A stretch of DNA of 64,000 nucleotides from Pseudomonadota bacterium (lineage in GTDB: Bacteria; Pseudomonadota; Gammaproteobacteria; Steroidobacterales; Steroidobacteraceae), in contig JBBCGI010000001.1 in NCBI GenBank assembly GCA_037200975.1, positions 2,790,001-2,854,000 of the forward strand. The letters are read 5' to 3'. The translations under genes and the position numbers were made by a program. The notes under the pieces were generated by a model. That model was given only the letters and a program-made list of their open reading frames with translations. It was not told the origin of the DNA and made no database searches. Positions 52,851 through 61,996 of the stretch are shown one piece after another; position 1 is the first letter of the stretch; each line of letters begins with the position of its first letter.

Positions 52851-54377
52851 ATGAAAGCCATACGCCAGGACGATCTCATCGCAAGCGTCGCGGACGCCTT
52901 GCAGTACATCTCCTATTACCACCCGCCGGACTACATTCGCGCGCTCGGGCGTGCGTATGAACTGGAGCAGTCGCCGGCGGCGCGCGACGCGATCGCGCAG
53001 ATTCTCAGCAATTCGCGCATGTGCGCGGAAGGGCGCCGGCCGATCTGCCAGGACACCGGCATCGTGATGGTGTTCGCCAAGGTCGGCATGAACGTGCGCT
53101 GGGACGCGAAGCTCTCCTTCGAGGAGATGATCAACGAAGGTGTGCGTCGGGCCTATCTACATCCCGACAACAAGCTGCGCGCCTCGATCGTCACCGACCC
53201 GAACTTCTCGCGCAAGAACACCAGGGACAACACACCCGCCGTCATCCATACGCAGCTCGTGCCAGGCGACGAGCTCGAGATCACGGTGGCGGCGAAGGGC
53301 GGCGGTTCGGAGAACAAGTCCAAGTTCGTGATGCTGAACCCGTCGGATTCGCTGGTGGACTGGGTGCTGAAGACGGTGCCGCTGATGGGGGCGGGCTGGT
53401 GTCCGCCCGGCATGCTGGGGATCGGCATCGGCGGTTCCGCCGAGAAGGCGATGCTGCTCGCGAAGGAATCGCTGATGGAGCCCATCGACATGACGGAACT
53501 CAAGGCACGCGGGCCCGCCAACCAGACCGAAGAGCTGCGCATCGAGCTGTACGACAAGGTGAACGCGCTCGGCATCGGTGCGCAGGGGCTCGGCGGCCTA
53601 TCTACCGTGCTCGACGTGAAGATATTCGACTACCCCACACACGCGGCCTCGAAGCCGGTGGCGATGATCCCCAACTGCGCCGCGACGCGCCACGTGCACT
53701 TCACGCTCGACGGCAGCGGCCCCGCGGTGCTCGAGACGCCGAAGCTGTCGGATTGGCCGAAGGTCGACTGGGCGCCCGCGGCCGACGCGCGGCGCGTGAA
53801 TCTCGACACGCTCACGCCCGCGGAAGTCGCCAGCTGGAAGCCGGGTGAGTCGCTGCTGCTCAATGGCCGCATGCTCACGGGCCGCGATGCGGCTCACAAG
53901 CGCATCGCCGACCTGTTCGCGTCGGGTAAAGGACTGCCGCCGGGCGTCGATTTCCGCAATCGCGTCATCTATTACGTGGGTCCGGTGGATCCGGTGCGCG
54001 GTGAAGTGGTTGGGCCCGCCGGCCCCACGACCGCCACCCGCATGGATAAATTCACCGAGATGATGCTCGAGAAGACCGGCCTGATCGCAATGGTGGGCAA
54101 GGCCGAACGCGGTCCGCTCGGCATCGAGGCGATCCGCAAACATCGCGCGGCCTATCTGATGGCCGTCGGCGGCGCCGCCTATCTAGTGTCAAAGGCCATC
54201 AAGGCGTCGCGCGTGGTCGCGTTCGAGGAGCTCGGCATGGAGGCGATCTACGAGTTCACGGTCGAGGACATGCCCGTGACCGTGGCGGTGGATGCGAACG
54301 GGACCTCCGTGCATCAGACCGGGCCGGCGGAGTGGAGCCGGAAGATCGCCGCCGGAATCCCAGTGCGCGTCAGATGA
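52851..54377 (+). CDS. fumA: Class I fumarate hydratase (iron-sulfur)
   Basis: 508 aa, cytosolic. It converts fumarate to malate in the citrate cycle. The three [4Fe-4S] ligands are Cys66 (ICQDTG), Cys184 (GWCPPG) and Cys276 (PNCAATRH), with spacing close to the known class I enzymes. The start at 52851 (MKAIRQDDLIASVADALQYI) matches relatives. A five-codon frame ATG-AAG-CAA-AAA-TCA starts at 52837, and its TGA overlaps the fumarase ATG. An in-frame ATG at 52824 adds nine residues. The stop TGA abuts the type A repeat. Confidence 0.93.
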   Translation: MKAIRQDDLIASVADALQYISYYHPPDYIRALGRAYELEQSPAARDAIAQILSNSRMCAEGRRPICQDTGIVMVFAKVGMNVRWDAKLSFEEMINEGVRRAYLHPDNKLRASIVTDPNFSRKNTRDNTPAVIHTQLVPGDELEITVAAKGGGSENKSKFVMLNPSDSLVDWVLKTVPLMGAGWCPPGMLGIGIGGSAEKAMLLAKESLMEPIDMTELKARGPANQTEELRIELYDKVNALGIGAQGLGGLSTVLDVKIFDYPTHAASKPVAMIPNCAATRHVHFTLDGSGPAVLETPKLSDWPKVDWAPAADARRVNLDTLTPAEVASWKPGESLLLNGRMLTGRDAAHKRIADLFASGKGLPPGVDFRNRVIYYVGPVDPVRGEVVGPAGPTTATRMDKFTEMMLEKTGLIAMVGKAERGPLGIEAIRKHRAAYLMAVGGAAYLVSKAIKASRVVAFEELGMEAIYEFTVEDMPVTVAVDANGTSVHQTGPAEWSRKIAAGIPVRVR

Positions 54378-54498
54378 GCGGTTCCGGAGGAAGTGGTGCC
54401 GGGGTGCAATTCTCGTAATTGAGCCAGCGCTTCGGCAAGCGCGGACGCCGGTTCAATTACGAGAATTGCACCCCGGCACCACTTCCTCCGGAACCGCT
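54377..54498. repeat. Inverted repeat, GGTGCCGGG family, type A (copy 2)
   Basis: Perfect 46-bp arms (54377-54422 and 54453-54498) flank a 30-nt spacer with a GCGCTT/AAGCGC hairpin of its own. The inner 26 bp of each arm equal those at 16191-16276. The outer part, AGCGGTTCCGGAGGAAGT, is unique to this copy. The fumarase TGA (54375-54377) ends at the first base, and the TAG of the convergent kinase gene (54497-54499) lies at the right edge. Confidence 0.95.
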
Positions 54499-56719
54499 AG
54501 CTACCCTCCGGAACATCGTGCAGCCGCGGGAACCAGCAGCTGACCACGGTGCCGTGCGAGCGCGCGCTCTCGATGCGCAATGACCCGGCCATCATCTGCG
54601 CGCGGTAATGCATGATGCGCAGGCCCAGTCCCTTCGACTGGTGCACGGCCGGATTGAACCCCGCGCCGTTGTCTTCGATCCGCAGCAGCCCGCGCTCGCC
54701 ATCGCAGCGCAGCGCGATGTGCACCTGTTGCGCCGACCCGTGCTGGGCGGCGTTGGTCACGGCCTCCTGCGCGATGCGGTACAGATGCAGCGCATTCACC
54801 GATTCGAGCCCGCTATCGAGCTTTTCATCCGCTTCGCATCGAACGTCGATATGGAACATCGCCGAGAGCCGGCGCGCCAATTCGTCGAGCGCCATCGACA
54901 ATCCGCCGCGATCGAAAGTGACCGGCGACAAACCGCGCGCCAGCGCGCGCGTTGTGAAGATCGCGTCGTTCACCAGCAGCGCCACCTCCTCGATGGCGGG
55001 CGACAAGGCGGCCGCTTCGCGTTCGGCGCGATTTTCGAGCCCGCGCAGCAGCAGCGCGATGCCGGTCAGTTCCTGTCCCAATCCGTCATGCAGGTCGTTG
55101 CCGATGCGTTGCTGCTCGCGGTTGCTGGCTTCGAGCACTTCGCGTTCGAGCTGCCGTCGTGCCGTCGCATCCTGCAACATGGTCAGCCAGAAGCGTTCGC
55201 CGCGCAGCACCAGCGACGTGATGGCCGCTTCGACGAACAATGCGTTTTCGCCCTCGCGCGCGCCATGCACGGTGAGCTCGCTAACTAGCGGCGCGCCGGA
55301 CCGCGCGCCGGCCTGATCCGCGGATTCGGCAATGCGCCGATCGAGCGGCGGATCGCAGGGCAACTGGTCGAGATGTTTGCCGATGAACGAACCCGAAACG
55401 ATCCGGAACATGCGGTCGAAGGCGGGGTTGGTCATGCGGATGACTCCACCGCTGTCCGAAAGCACCGCGCCTTCTTGCATGACCTCGATCGCCAGCGCCT
55501 GGCTGCGCAGCACTTCTTCGCTGGTCTTGCGGTCCGTGACGTCGTGCACCACGCCGATGAATCGTGTCACGTGGCCGTCGGCGGAGACTACCGGCTGGTT
55601 GGCCAGGTGGACCCAGCGGGTCGCGCCGTACATGGTCTTCAGCGCCAACTCCATCTCGGTCCGTTCGCCGCGCCGCAGCTTCTGCCGCCGCTGCAACGCC
55701 CCGGCATAATCGGCGGGCAGGAACACGTGCCGCCAGCCGAGCCGGTTGAGATCCTCGAAAGTGCCACCGAAGAATTTGTCCCAGCCCGGGCTTGCCCAAA
55801 CTATCTGCGTCTCGCCTCTCTCATCCACGGTGGCTTCGTAAACGAAACCGGATGTGAGCTCGGCCACCGTGCGGTAACGGAATTCGCTCTCGCGCAGCGC
55901 ATCGGCGGCCTGCTTCCGCTCGGTGATGTCGGTCGCCACGCCGACCAGGCGCGTGAATTTGCCGGTGGCAGGGTCCGCGATCGGACGATTCTTCACCTCT
56001 ATCCACCGCACCAGCCCATCGGCGCGACGGATCTGCGCGGTGAACTCGATGGTCTCGCCGGTCAGGTATCGTTGCGCGCGCGACTGGCTCTGCGCTTCCC
56101 AATTCTCGCCGGCGACGAAACTCTGCCAGCCGCGGCGGCGGTATTCCTCGTCGCTGCAGCCGTAGACGCGTTCCGCGCCCAGCGTCCACTCGAGTTCGTA
56201 TTGTCCCTGCGCGTTGACGAAATATTCGTGCACAGCACCGGCCGACAGGTCGGCGACGCTGCGATAACGCGCGTGGTGCAGCGCGAGGATGCGTTCGTTG
56301 GCCTTGCGCCGGCTGATGTCGCGCGAGTGGGCGATCACGCCGCGCGCCGCGGGATTGGCCAGCGCGTTTACCGCGACGCTCTCGAGCCAGATCCAGCTTC
56401 CGTTGCGATGCTGAAACCGGTATTCGAAACGATTCAGCTCGGGTTGGTTGTGCTTCGCCGTCAGAATGCTGCGAAAACGATCACGCATGGGCGTTGCATC
56501 ATCCGGGTGCAAAAAATCTATTGCGTTCCGCCCTAACAACTCGGCGACGCTGTAGCCGAGATAACGCCCCACCGCCTCGTTGGCATAGGTAATCGCGCCG
56601 GTCGCATCCTGTACGGTGATGATTTCAAGGGCATATTCGGTGAGCGCGCGCAGCCTGGCATCTGCCCCATCCGCTGATTGGGGAGCCGCGCGAAGATCTG
56701 CTGGCGTGAGCGCGATCAT
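54497..56719 (-). CDS. Cytosolic sensor histidine kinase with four PAS domains (HisKA_3 type)
   Basis: 740 aa, no membrane helix. Four PAS domains lie at about 25-140, 150-270, 280-400 and 407-522; the first three end in PAC motifs such as DISRRKANE and DITERKQAA. The HisKA_3 dimerisation part has the phospho-accepting His at about 544 (IGNDLHDGLGQELTGI). HATPase_c motifs are DNGAGFNP and KGLGLRIMHYR. Such kinases phosphorylate NarL/LuxR-type regulators, but none is adjacent. Probable ATG at 56719; a TTG at 56731 is in frame. Confidence 0.9.
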   Translation of the reverse strand: MIALTPADLRAAPQSADGADARLRALTEYALEIITVQDATGAITYANEAVGRYLGYSVAELLGRNAIDFLHPDDATPMRDRFRSILTAKHNQPELNRFEYRFQHRNGSWIWLESVAVNALANPAARGVIAHSRDISRRKANERILALHHARYRSVADLSAGAVHEYFVNAQGQYELEWTLGAERVYGCSDEEYRRRGWQSFVAGENWEAQSQSRAQRYLTGETIEFTAQIRRADGLVRWIEVKNRPIADPATGKFTRLVGVATDITERKQAADALRESEFRYRTVAELTSGFVYEATVDERGETQIVWASPGWDKFFGGTFEDLNRLGWRHVFLPADYAGALQRRQKLRRGERTEMELALKTMYGATRWVHLANQPVVSADGHVTRFIGVVHDVTDRKTSEEVLRSQALAIEVMQEGAVLSDSGGVIRMTNPAFDRMFRIVSGSFIGKHLDQLPCDPPLDRRIAESADQAGARSGAPLVSELTVHGAREGENALFVEAAITSLVLRGERFWLTMLQDATARRQLEREVLEASNREQQRIGNDLHDGLGQELTGIALLLRGLENRAEREAAALSPAIEEVALLVNDAIFTTRALARGLSPVTFDRGGLSMALDELARRLSAMFHIDVRCEADEKLDSGLESVNALHLYRIAQEAVTNAAQHGSAQQVHIALRCDGERGLLRIEDNGAGFNPAVHQSKGLGLRIMHYRAQMMAGSLRIESARSHGTVVSCWFPRLHDVPEGS

Positions 56720-57130
56720 GGTGTGCGGCAATTCTATCGATGAACGCCATGGGTAATGGGCGCCTTACGGGCCTCTGAAATCGCGTCGGCAACGCGGATC
56801 ATGCCGGTTGCCTCCTTACGACACGTGCCGCCGGGGAATGCCCTATTAAGGTGCCCTTGCCGACCAACTGCATGATTTGTATACGGATGAACTTAGATAA
56901 ATTCATGCGCGCAAATCTGCCGGGTGTGTTGTTCTCCGCGCAACTCGTGCTAGTCTCGCCGCCATTGCAGGAGTTTGACGCGTTTCGTGGGTTCCGAAAC
57001 GCAGGCCATCGATCACGCGGTGGCTGCGTGAGCTATTCCGTGCGGGTTCTCGGAAATCCATATTCGGCTCAATCCCTCTTGTAACCCGGTGCGCGGTGCG
57101 CACCGGGAACAAAATTTGGGGACGAAAACA
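56720..57130. other. Intergenic region before the TonB receptor
   Basis: This 410-bp gap between divergent genes contains a GGTGCGC/GCGCACC hairpin (57089-57105) about 25 bp before the receptor ATG and a GGGGA ribosome-binding site. Open frames here show no family resemblance. No operator could be assigned. Confidence 0.4.
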
Positions 57131-60100
57131 ATGAAGAGTCTGAAATCTTTCCCTCGTAATCGACTGGTCAGCGTCGGGGTTCGCCGCGCGCTGCTGGTAG
57201 CCGCCGCGGCTGCCGGCGCGTTGCCTGCCTCGCAGGTCTTCGCGCAGGAGCAGGCGCTCGAAGAAGTCATCGTTACCGGTTCGATCCTTCGGCGCACCGA
57301 CGCGGAAACCCCGTCGCCGGTCACCGTCATCAGCGCCGACTCGCTCGAAGAGCGCGGTATCAATACCGTCTCCGAAGCGCTGCAGCGTCTTTCGGCCAAC
57401 AACGCCGGAACCATCCAGGCGGGCTGGAACACCGGTTTCAACTTCGCCAGCGGCGCGACTGCGCCGGCCCTGCGTGGTTTGACCGTGCAGTCGACGTTGT
57501 CCGTGTTCGACGGCCAGCGCATTGCGCCCTATCCGTTCGCGGATGACGGCCAGCGCAACTTCGTCGACTTGAACACGATTCCGAGCGCGATCGTCGATCG
57601 CATCGAAATCCTGCGTGACGGCGCATCGTCCACCTACGGCGCAGACGCGATCGCGGGCGTGATCAACGTCATCACGAAGAAAGAAGTTCAGGGGTTGCAT
57701 TTCGGCGGTTCGACGGCGTTGTCCGAGGACGGCGGCGGAGACGAAAACCGGATCGATCTCACCTGGGGTCACGGTGACCTCGAGAGCGACGGCTACAACT
57801 TCTACATCAGCGGCGAGTACCAGAAGCAGGATGTGCTCTGGGCGCGCGACCGCGGTTACCCGTTCAACAGCACCGACTGGAGCCGCCAGTGCGGACCGAC
57901 CGGCAGCTGCATGCTCAATCTCAATTACAACGGCATCACTGCCGAGACCGGAAGATTCCTGTTCACTTCCGTTCCGGGCATCAGCATGGTCCGGCACGTG
58001 ACCTCGGCCGCCGGTAACGTCGGTGCGGGCGACTACGCTTTCCTGAATCCGGCCGATTCGGCCTGCGAAGGCGGGGTTGCGCAGAACATCACTGCGGTGA
58101 AGGGCACTCAGCCTGCGCCGCCGATCGTCTGCACGTTCGACCAGCAACACGATTACCTGATGCTGCAGCCGGAAATCAAACGCACAGGCCTCTCCATGCG
58201 TTTCACGACCAACATTGGCGAAGACGCGCAGTTTTACGCCATGGGCAATTTCTACAAGACCGACACATTCGCGTCGCTGACGCCGCTGGCGTTCAACGGA
58301 GCGTTACCGCCGCCGAGCCCGGATACCGCGGGCGCAGCCAATGTGATCCTGCCGACGTACGTCTGCTCTGCGGGCGTCGGCACGTTCAACGCCGTCGGCA
58401 CCGGTTGCGACGCAACCAACGGCTCGCTCAATCCTTACAACCCCTACGCCGGGGCGGGTGAACGGGCGCAAATCCTGCTTCGCAACAAGAATGGCCGCAC
58501 CGTGGAAACCAGCTCTCGCGCCGTTCGTGGTGTCGCGGGTATCGATGGTTCCTTCGGTGATTCGTGGCACTACTCGGGCACTTTCACCACATCCGAGGTG
58601 GGTCTCACGCTCATCCAGAACAACTACATGATCCCGCAGCGGATCTGGGACGTGGCGGCACAGGGTACGTTCAACTTCGCCGATCCCGACGCCACCCCGC
58701 AGGATGTTTGGGATTACATTGCACCCGAGAACAACACGTACTCCGTGGCGAGACTCTGGCAACTCCAGGGCACGATCAGCAAGGAAATCGTCGACCTGCC
58801 CGGAGGCCCGCTGCAGGCGGCGGTTGGTGTCGCGTATCGTGAGGAATCCATTGATCAGCCGAGCGCCAATCCTGGAGCTCCGTCGGCGCCCTATACGCGC
58901 TACTACAGCGTCAATGCGGTGGGTACGGCGGGTTCGCGCGAAGTGAAGTCCGGCTTCTTCGAGTTGTCCGCGCCTGTCCTCAAGCAGCTCGAACTGGCTG
59001 CCTCAGGTCGTTTCGACGACTACTCGAGCGGCCAGTCGAACTTTTCGCCCAAGTTCGGATTCAAGTTCACTCCGTTCGAGCAGCTCGCGATTCGTGGCAC
59101 CTGGTCCAAGGGTTTCCGTATTCCGAGCTTCAATGAGAGCTTCGGTCTGCCCACGACGGGATACGTCACGGCAGCGGTGGATTGCGAGGCTTATGCGGCG
59201 TTTTGCGACGCGCATGGAGGCCCCGATTCGCCGTATGTGACCGGCACTTACAGCTTGGGTCTGACGTCGGTCGGCAACCCCGAGCTCGATCCGGAAAAGT
59301 CGACGTCCTTCACGGCGGGCCTGGTTTACGAGCCGATCCGAAACGTGAGCTTCACGCTTGATTTCTGGCGTATCGAAGTCAGGGACTTGATTACGAGCAT
59401 TACGGATACGACCCCTGCAGAAGAGGCGTACTACTCGAGCACCGACGGTCAGGTGGATATCCCGGGTATCTCAGTCCGTCCGGGCGTTCCCGATCCTTCG
59501 TTCCCGAACGCGTTGCCGTTGCTCGGCTTCGTCCAGACGTCGTTTGCCAACCAGAACAAAGAGGAGCTCAGTGGCATCGATCTCGGAGCGAACTTCACGT
59601 TCCCGCTGGGCGACACGGTAACGCTGCGAAGCGCTCTCGAGGTGTCTTACCTGCAGAAGTTCGACCTTACGCATGACGGTCAAACGGATGAGTACGCCGG
59701 TACGTTGAGTCCTTGCAACATCACGTCCTGCTCGGGCGCGCCGAAATATCGCGCCACCTGGCAGAACACGGTGTCATTCGGTAGCACTGACGTGACGCTG
59801 ACGGGGTACTACACCAGCGGCGTCGACACCGTCGCGCTGGACCTTGGCGGCATCCCGGGTGAATGCGAGAGCAATATCGGCGCCGAGACTGCAGGGTATG
59901 CCGACGGGTCGCCCGTGGCGTGCAAGACGAAGGCGATCTGGAACGCAGATCTGACCGTTCGTCACACGTTCCAGGAGAAGTACACGGTGTATGCGGACAT
60001 CCTCAACGTGTTCGACATCGAGCCGGACTTCGATCCCGCCGCTGCTTACGGCATCTTCGGGTTCAACCCGGCGTGGAGTGGCCCGAACATCATGGGCCGT

Positions 60101-60133
60101 TACTTCCGCGTCGGCGTGAAGTTCGACCTGTAA
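57131..60133 (+). CDS. TonB-dependent outer-membrane receptor
   Basis: 1000 aa. Signal peptide ends SQVFAQ, followed by a TonB box-like EEVIVTGSILRR. The plug domain lies at about 40-150 (LRGLTVQSTLSVFDGQRIAP, RIEILRDGASSTYGADAIAG), and the barrel ends NIMGRYFRVGVKFDL. It imports a large or scarce ligand powered by TonB; the ligand (peptide, sugar, siderophore) is unknown. ATG 57131 follows GGGGA. A strong terminator follows at 60157-60189. Confidence 0.94.
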   Translation: MKSLKSFPRNRLVSVGVRRALLVAAAAAGALPASQVFAQEQALEEVIVTGSILRRTDAETPSPVTVISADSLEERGINTVSEALQRLSANNAGTIQAGWNTGFNFASGATAPALRGLTVQSTLSVFDGQRIAPYPFADDGQRNFVDLNTIPSAIVDRIEILRDGASSTYGADAIAGVINVITKKEVQGLHFGGSTALSEDGGGDENRIDLTWGHGDLESDGYNFYISGEYQKQDVLWARDRGYPFNSTDWSRQCGPTGSCMLNLNYNGITAETGRFLFTSVPGISMVRHVTSAAGNVGAGDYAFLNPADSACEGGVAQNITAVKGTQPAPPIVCTFDQQHDYLMLQPEIKRTGLSMRFTTNIGEDAQFYAMGNFYKTDTFASLTPLAFNGALPPPSPDTAGAANVILPTYVCSAGVGTFNAVGTGCDATNGSLNPYNPYAGAGERAQILLRNKNGRTVETSSRAVRGVAGIDGSFGDSWHYSGTFTTSEVGLTLIQNNYMIPQRIWDVAAQGTFNFADPDATPQDVWDYIAPENNTYSVARLWQLQGTISKEIVDLPGGPLQAAVGVAYREESIDQPSANPGAPSAPYTRYYSVNAVGTAGSREVKSGFFELSAPVLKQLELAASGRFDDYSSGQSNFSPKFGFKFTPFEQLAIRGTWSKGFRIPSFNESFGLPTTGYVTAAVDCEAYAAFCDAHGGPDSPYVTGTYSLGLTSVGNPELDPEKSTSFTAGLVYEPIRNVSFTLDFWRIEVRDLITSITDTTPAEEAYYSSTDGQVDIPGISVRPGVPDPSFPNALPLLGFVQTSFANQNKEELSGIDLGANFTFPLGDTVTLRSALEVSYLQKFDLTHDGQTDEYAGTLSPCNITSCSGAPKYRATWQNTVSFGSTDVTLTGYYTSGVDTVALDLGGIPGECESNIGAETAGYADGSPVACKTKAIWNADLTVRHTFQEKYTVYADILNVFDIEPDFDPAAAYGIFGFNPAWSGPNIMGRYFRVGVKFDL

Positions 60134-60156
60134 GCAATAGTTAGTTGATGTTGACC

Positions 60157-60189
60157 GGGGCGGCTCTTTAGTGAGCCGCCCCTTTTTTT
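60157..60189 (+). terminator. Intrinsic terminator of the TonB receptor gene
   Basis: A 10-bp perfect stem, GGGGCGGCTC/GAGCCGCCCC with a 6-nt loop, is followed by seven T. It starts 24 bases past the receptor stop. Confidence 0.93.
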
Positions 60190-60229
60190 GTCCCGGCCTT
60201 CCTCGCGCGCGGCGGACTGGCCGGTCCAT

Positions 60230-60607
60230 CTAACGGTCGCGCTTGACCCGGGTCGAAACGCCGTCCCGCGTGACGAGCACGTACGAGCCCAGTGTCGCCT
60301 TCCTCAATGTGATGTTGTCGCCGACCGCGACGCGCACGTCGCTCTTGTTCTGCGACTGCGACCAGACCGTACCGTTGTCGAGAGTGACGATGAACCGCCC
60401 GTTGCTGCGCACACTCAACTGCACGACCGTCGCGGGAATGACCGTGAACGACGGCACGCGTTCTTCCTTGCGAGCCTCCTCGCGAGTCCAGCCCTCCCCG
60501 GTACGCGGCTGTAATACACCCGGGGGCGGATTTTCTCCCGCGAGGGCATCGGCAGGCGTGATACAGAGCCCCAGGAACAAGACCGCCACGTGCGTGGAAG
60601 AACGCAT
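60230..60607 (-). CDS. Small secreted protein, paralogue of the next gene
   Basis: 125 aa. Signal peptide (MRSSTHVAVLFLGLCITPAD...A). The C-terminal 65 residues (FIVTLDNGTVWSQSQNKSDV, VGDNITLRKATLGSYVLVTR, then a basic VKRDR end) match the C-terminus of the divergent gene at 60772, which reads ILELDNNQSWRQ and VVIRRAALGSFQL. I do not know the family. The pattern of short beta strands suggests an SH3-like or OB-like module. It is convergent with the TonB receptor. Confidence 0.7.
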   Translation of the reverse strand: MRSSTHVAVLFLGLCITPADALAGENPPPGVLQPRTGEGWTREEARKEERVPSFTVIPATVVQLSVRSNGRFIVTLDNGTVWSQSQNKSDVRVAVGDNITLRKATLGSYVLVTRDGVSTRVKRDR

Positions 60608-60771
60608 TTCCGCAGCGTACGCCCGTCGGGAGAGGACCGGGAACGGCTCGTCGCAACGTGTGACCCGACGGGCGCAAACCAGTGGGCTCGCGACCAGGGC
60701 GGTTGGTGGTCCCGGGCAGCCCGGACTACCATGCCGCGCAGCGCCGGATGGCATGCGTAGCGGGAGTTTTC

Positions 60772-61257
60772 ATGCGTAAGCACGCGATTGCAGTAGCGGC
60801 GATCTTGTCAGCTGCCGGCGCCAGGGCCGATGCGACGGATGCGCAGGTTCCGGTGGAGCTGCGCAGTTGCATCACCATCAAGCGCAATACCGAGCGACTG
60901 GCTTGTTTCGATCGTGGCATCGAAGCCTTGCGGGGGCTGGCGATCGCAAGCGCTGACGCACCGGGCGCAGAATCGAGTTTCGGACTGTTCGCGCAGGCGC
61001 GGACGCAGGGGAATGCCGACGGCCCCGCGCGCGCGGATGTAGAAGCACTGGGCGCACGCGTCGTGGCGATCGCGAAAGCCGCCGATGGGTCCGCCATCCT
61101 CGAGCTCGACAACAACCAGAGCTGGCGCCAGATCAGCGGCAGCGCCACGCTGTTGCTCAAGATCGGCGACGCCGTGGTGATCCGGCGCGCGGCGCTCGGA
61201 TCGTTTCAACTGTCGACTCCCAACGGCCGGACGGCGAAAGTGAAGCGCGTGCGCTAG
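60772..61257 (+). CDS. Small secreted protein, divergent paralogue
   Basis: 161 aa. Signal peptide (MRKHAIAVAAILSAAGARA) and a Cys pair (LRSCITIKRNTERLACFDR), then the shared C-terminal domain (LDNNQSWRQISGSATLLLKI, RRAALGSFQLSTPNGRTAKV). GGGAG lies six bases before ATG 60772. The N-terminal Cys pair resembles other small periplasmic proteins with a C-x(13-14)-C-F-D motif. It is head-to-head with its paralogue over a 164-bp shared control region. Confidence 0.7.
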   Translation: MRKHAIAVAAILSAAGARADATDAQVPVELRSCITIKRNTERLACFDRGIEALRGLAIASADAPGAESSFGLFAQARTQGNADGPARADVEALGARVVAIAKAADGSAILELDNNQSWRQISGSATLLLKIGDAVVIRRAALGSFQLSTPNGRTAKVKRVR

Positions 61258-61267
61258 GTCGCGACGG

Positions 61268-61927
61268 TCAAAGCGTTTCCTTCGTTCCGAACCAGCAGTT
61301 GAACGCCACGGTGATGCGCTCGCCGTCGCCTTCGAACGGCTTGACGTCGTGCAGCACGCCGGATGGGAACAGGACCAGATGGCCGGCTTCCATGCGCAGA
61401 CTGCGCAAGCCGCTGGCAAAGCCGCCGCTGAAGCGCGCGTTTCCGGCATCGACATGCATGTGCGCGGCCAGCATCGGGCTCACGAAAGTCAGTGCTCCGC
61501 TGTCGCGTTTTTCCGCGCCCGAGCTGCCTGGATCGACGCAGTACACGCCCGACCAAGTTGCGTTTGGATGGTTGTGCAGCCCGAAGAAGCCACCGCGCCG
61601 CGTGACGTGAAACCAGGCATCGTTGTAGATGAGGAGCTGCGCACGAAAGGCCGCGTCATATCCGTTGAGGTCGCAGACCACTCGCAGCAGTTCCGACCAG
61701 CAGAATTCCTTGAGTTCCTGCACCGGTTCGTCCGGCCAGCGGAACAGATCGAAACGGCTTTCGAAAACCGCCGCGTTGCGCTGCGTGATCGGCCGCGAGT
61801 TCGCATACGTCGCGCCCCCGCTTGAGCGCTCCAGGAACAGCGCACGCAGCCTGGCATTCAGGGACGCCGGATCGGGATGGCGCGCGAACGCAAAGGGGAC
61901 GGCGAAAAACGGGACAATGTCGGCCAT
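61268..61927 (-). CDS. TIGR02466-type putative 2-oxoglutarate/Fe(II) oxygenase
   Basis: 219 aa, cytosolic. The sequence WFHVTRRGGFFGLHNHPNAT, SGVYCVDPG, LVLFPSGVLHDVKPF and ERITVAFN is the TIGR02466 pattern: two His in a double-stranded beta-helix and a 2-oxoglutarate-binding Arg. The presumed substrate is unknown. These genes often lie beside TonB receptors of nutrient-scavenging bacteria, as here, upstream of the next receptor on the same strand being read leftward. Confidence 0.85.
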   Translation of the reverse strand: MADIVPFFAVPFAFARHPDPASLNARLRALFLERSSGGATYANSRPITQRNAAVFESRFDLFRWPDEPVQELKEFCWSELLRVVCDLNGYDAAFRAQLLIYNDAWFHVTRRGGFFGLHNHPNATWSGVYCVDPGSSGAEKRDSGALTFVSPMLAAHMHVDAGNARFSGGFASGLRSLRMEAGHLVLFPSGVLHDVKPFEGDGERITVAFNCWFGTKETL

Positions 61928-61996
61928 GCACCGAGTTTAACCAGAGTGAGAAAAAACGGCGGGCCGGAGCCCGCCGTTCGAGCGAGGAATTCCCGG

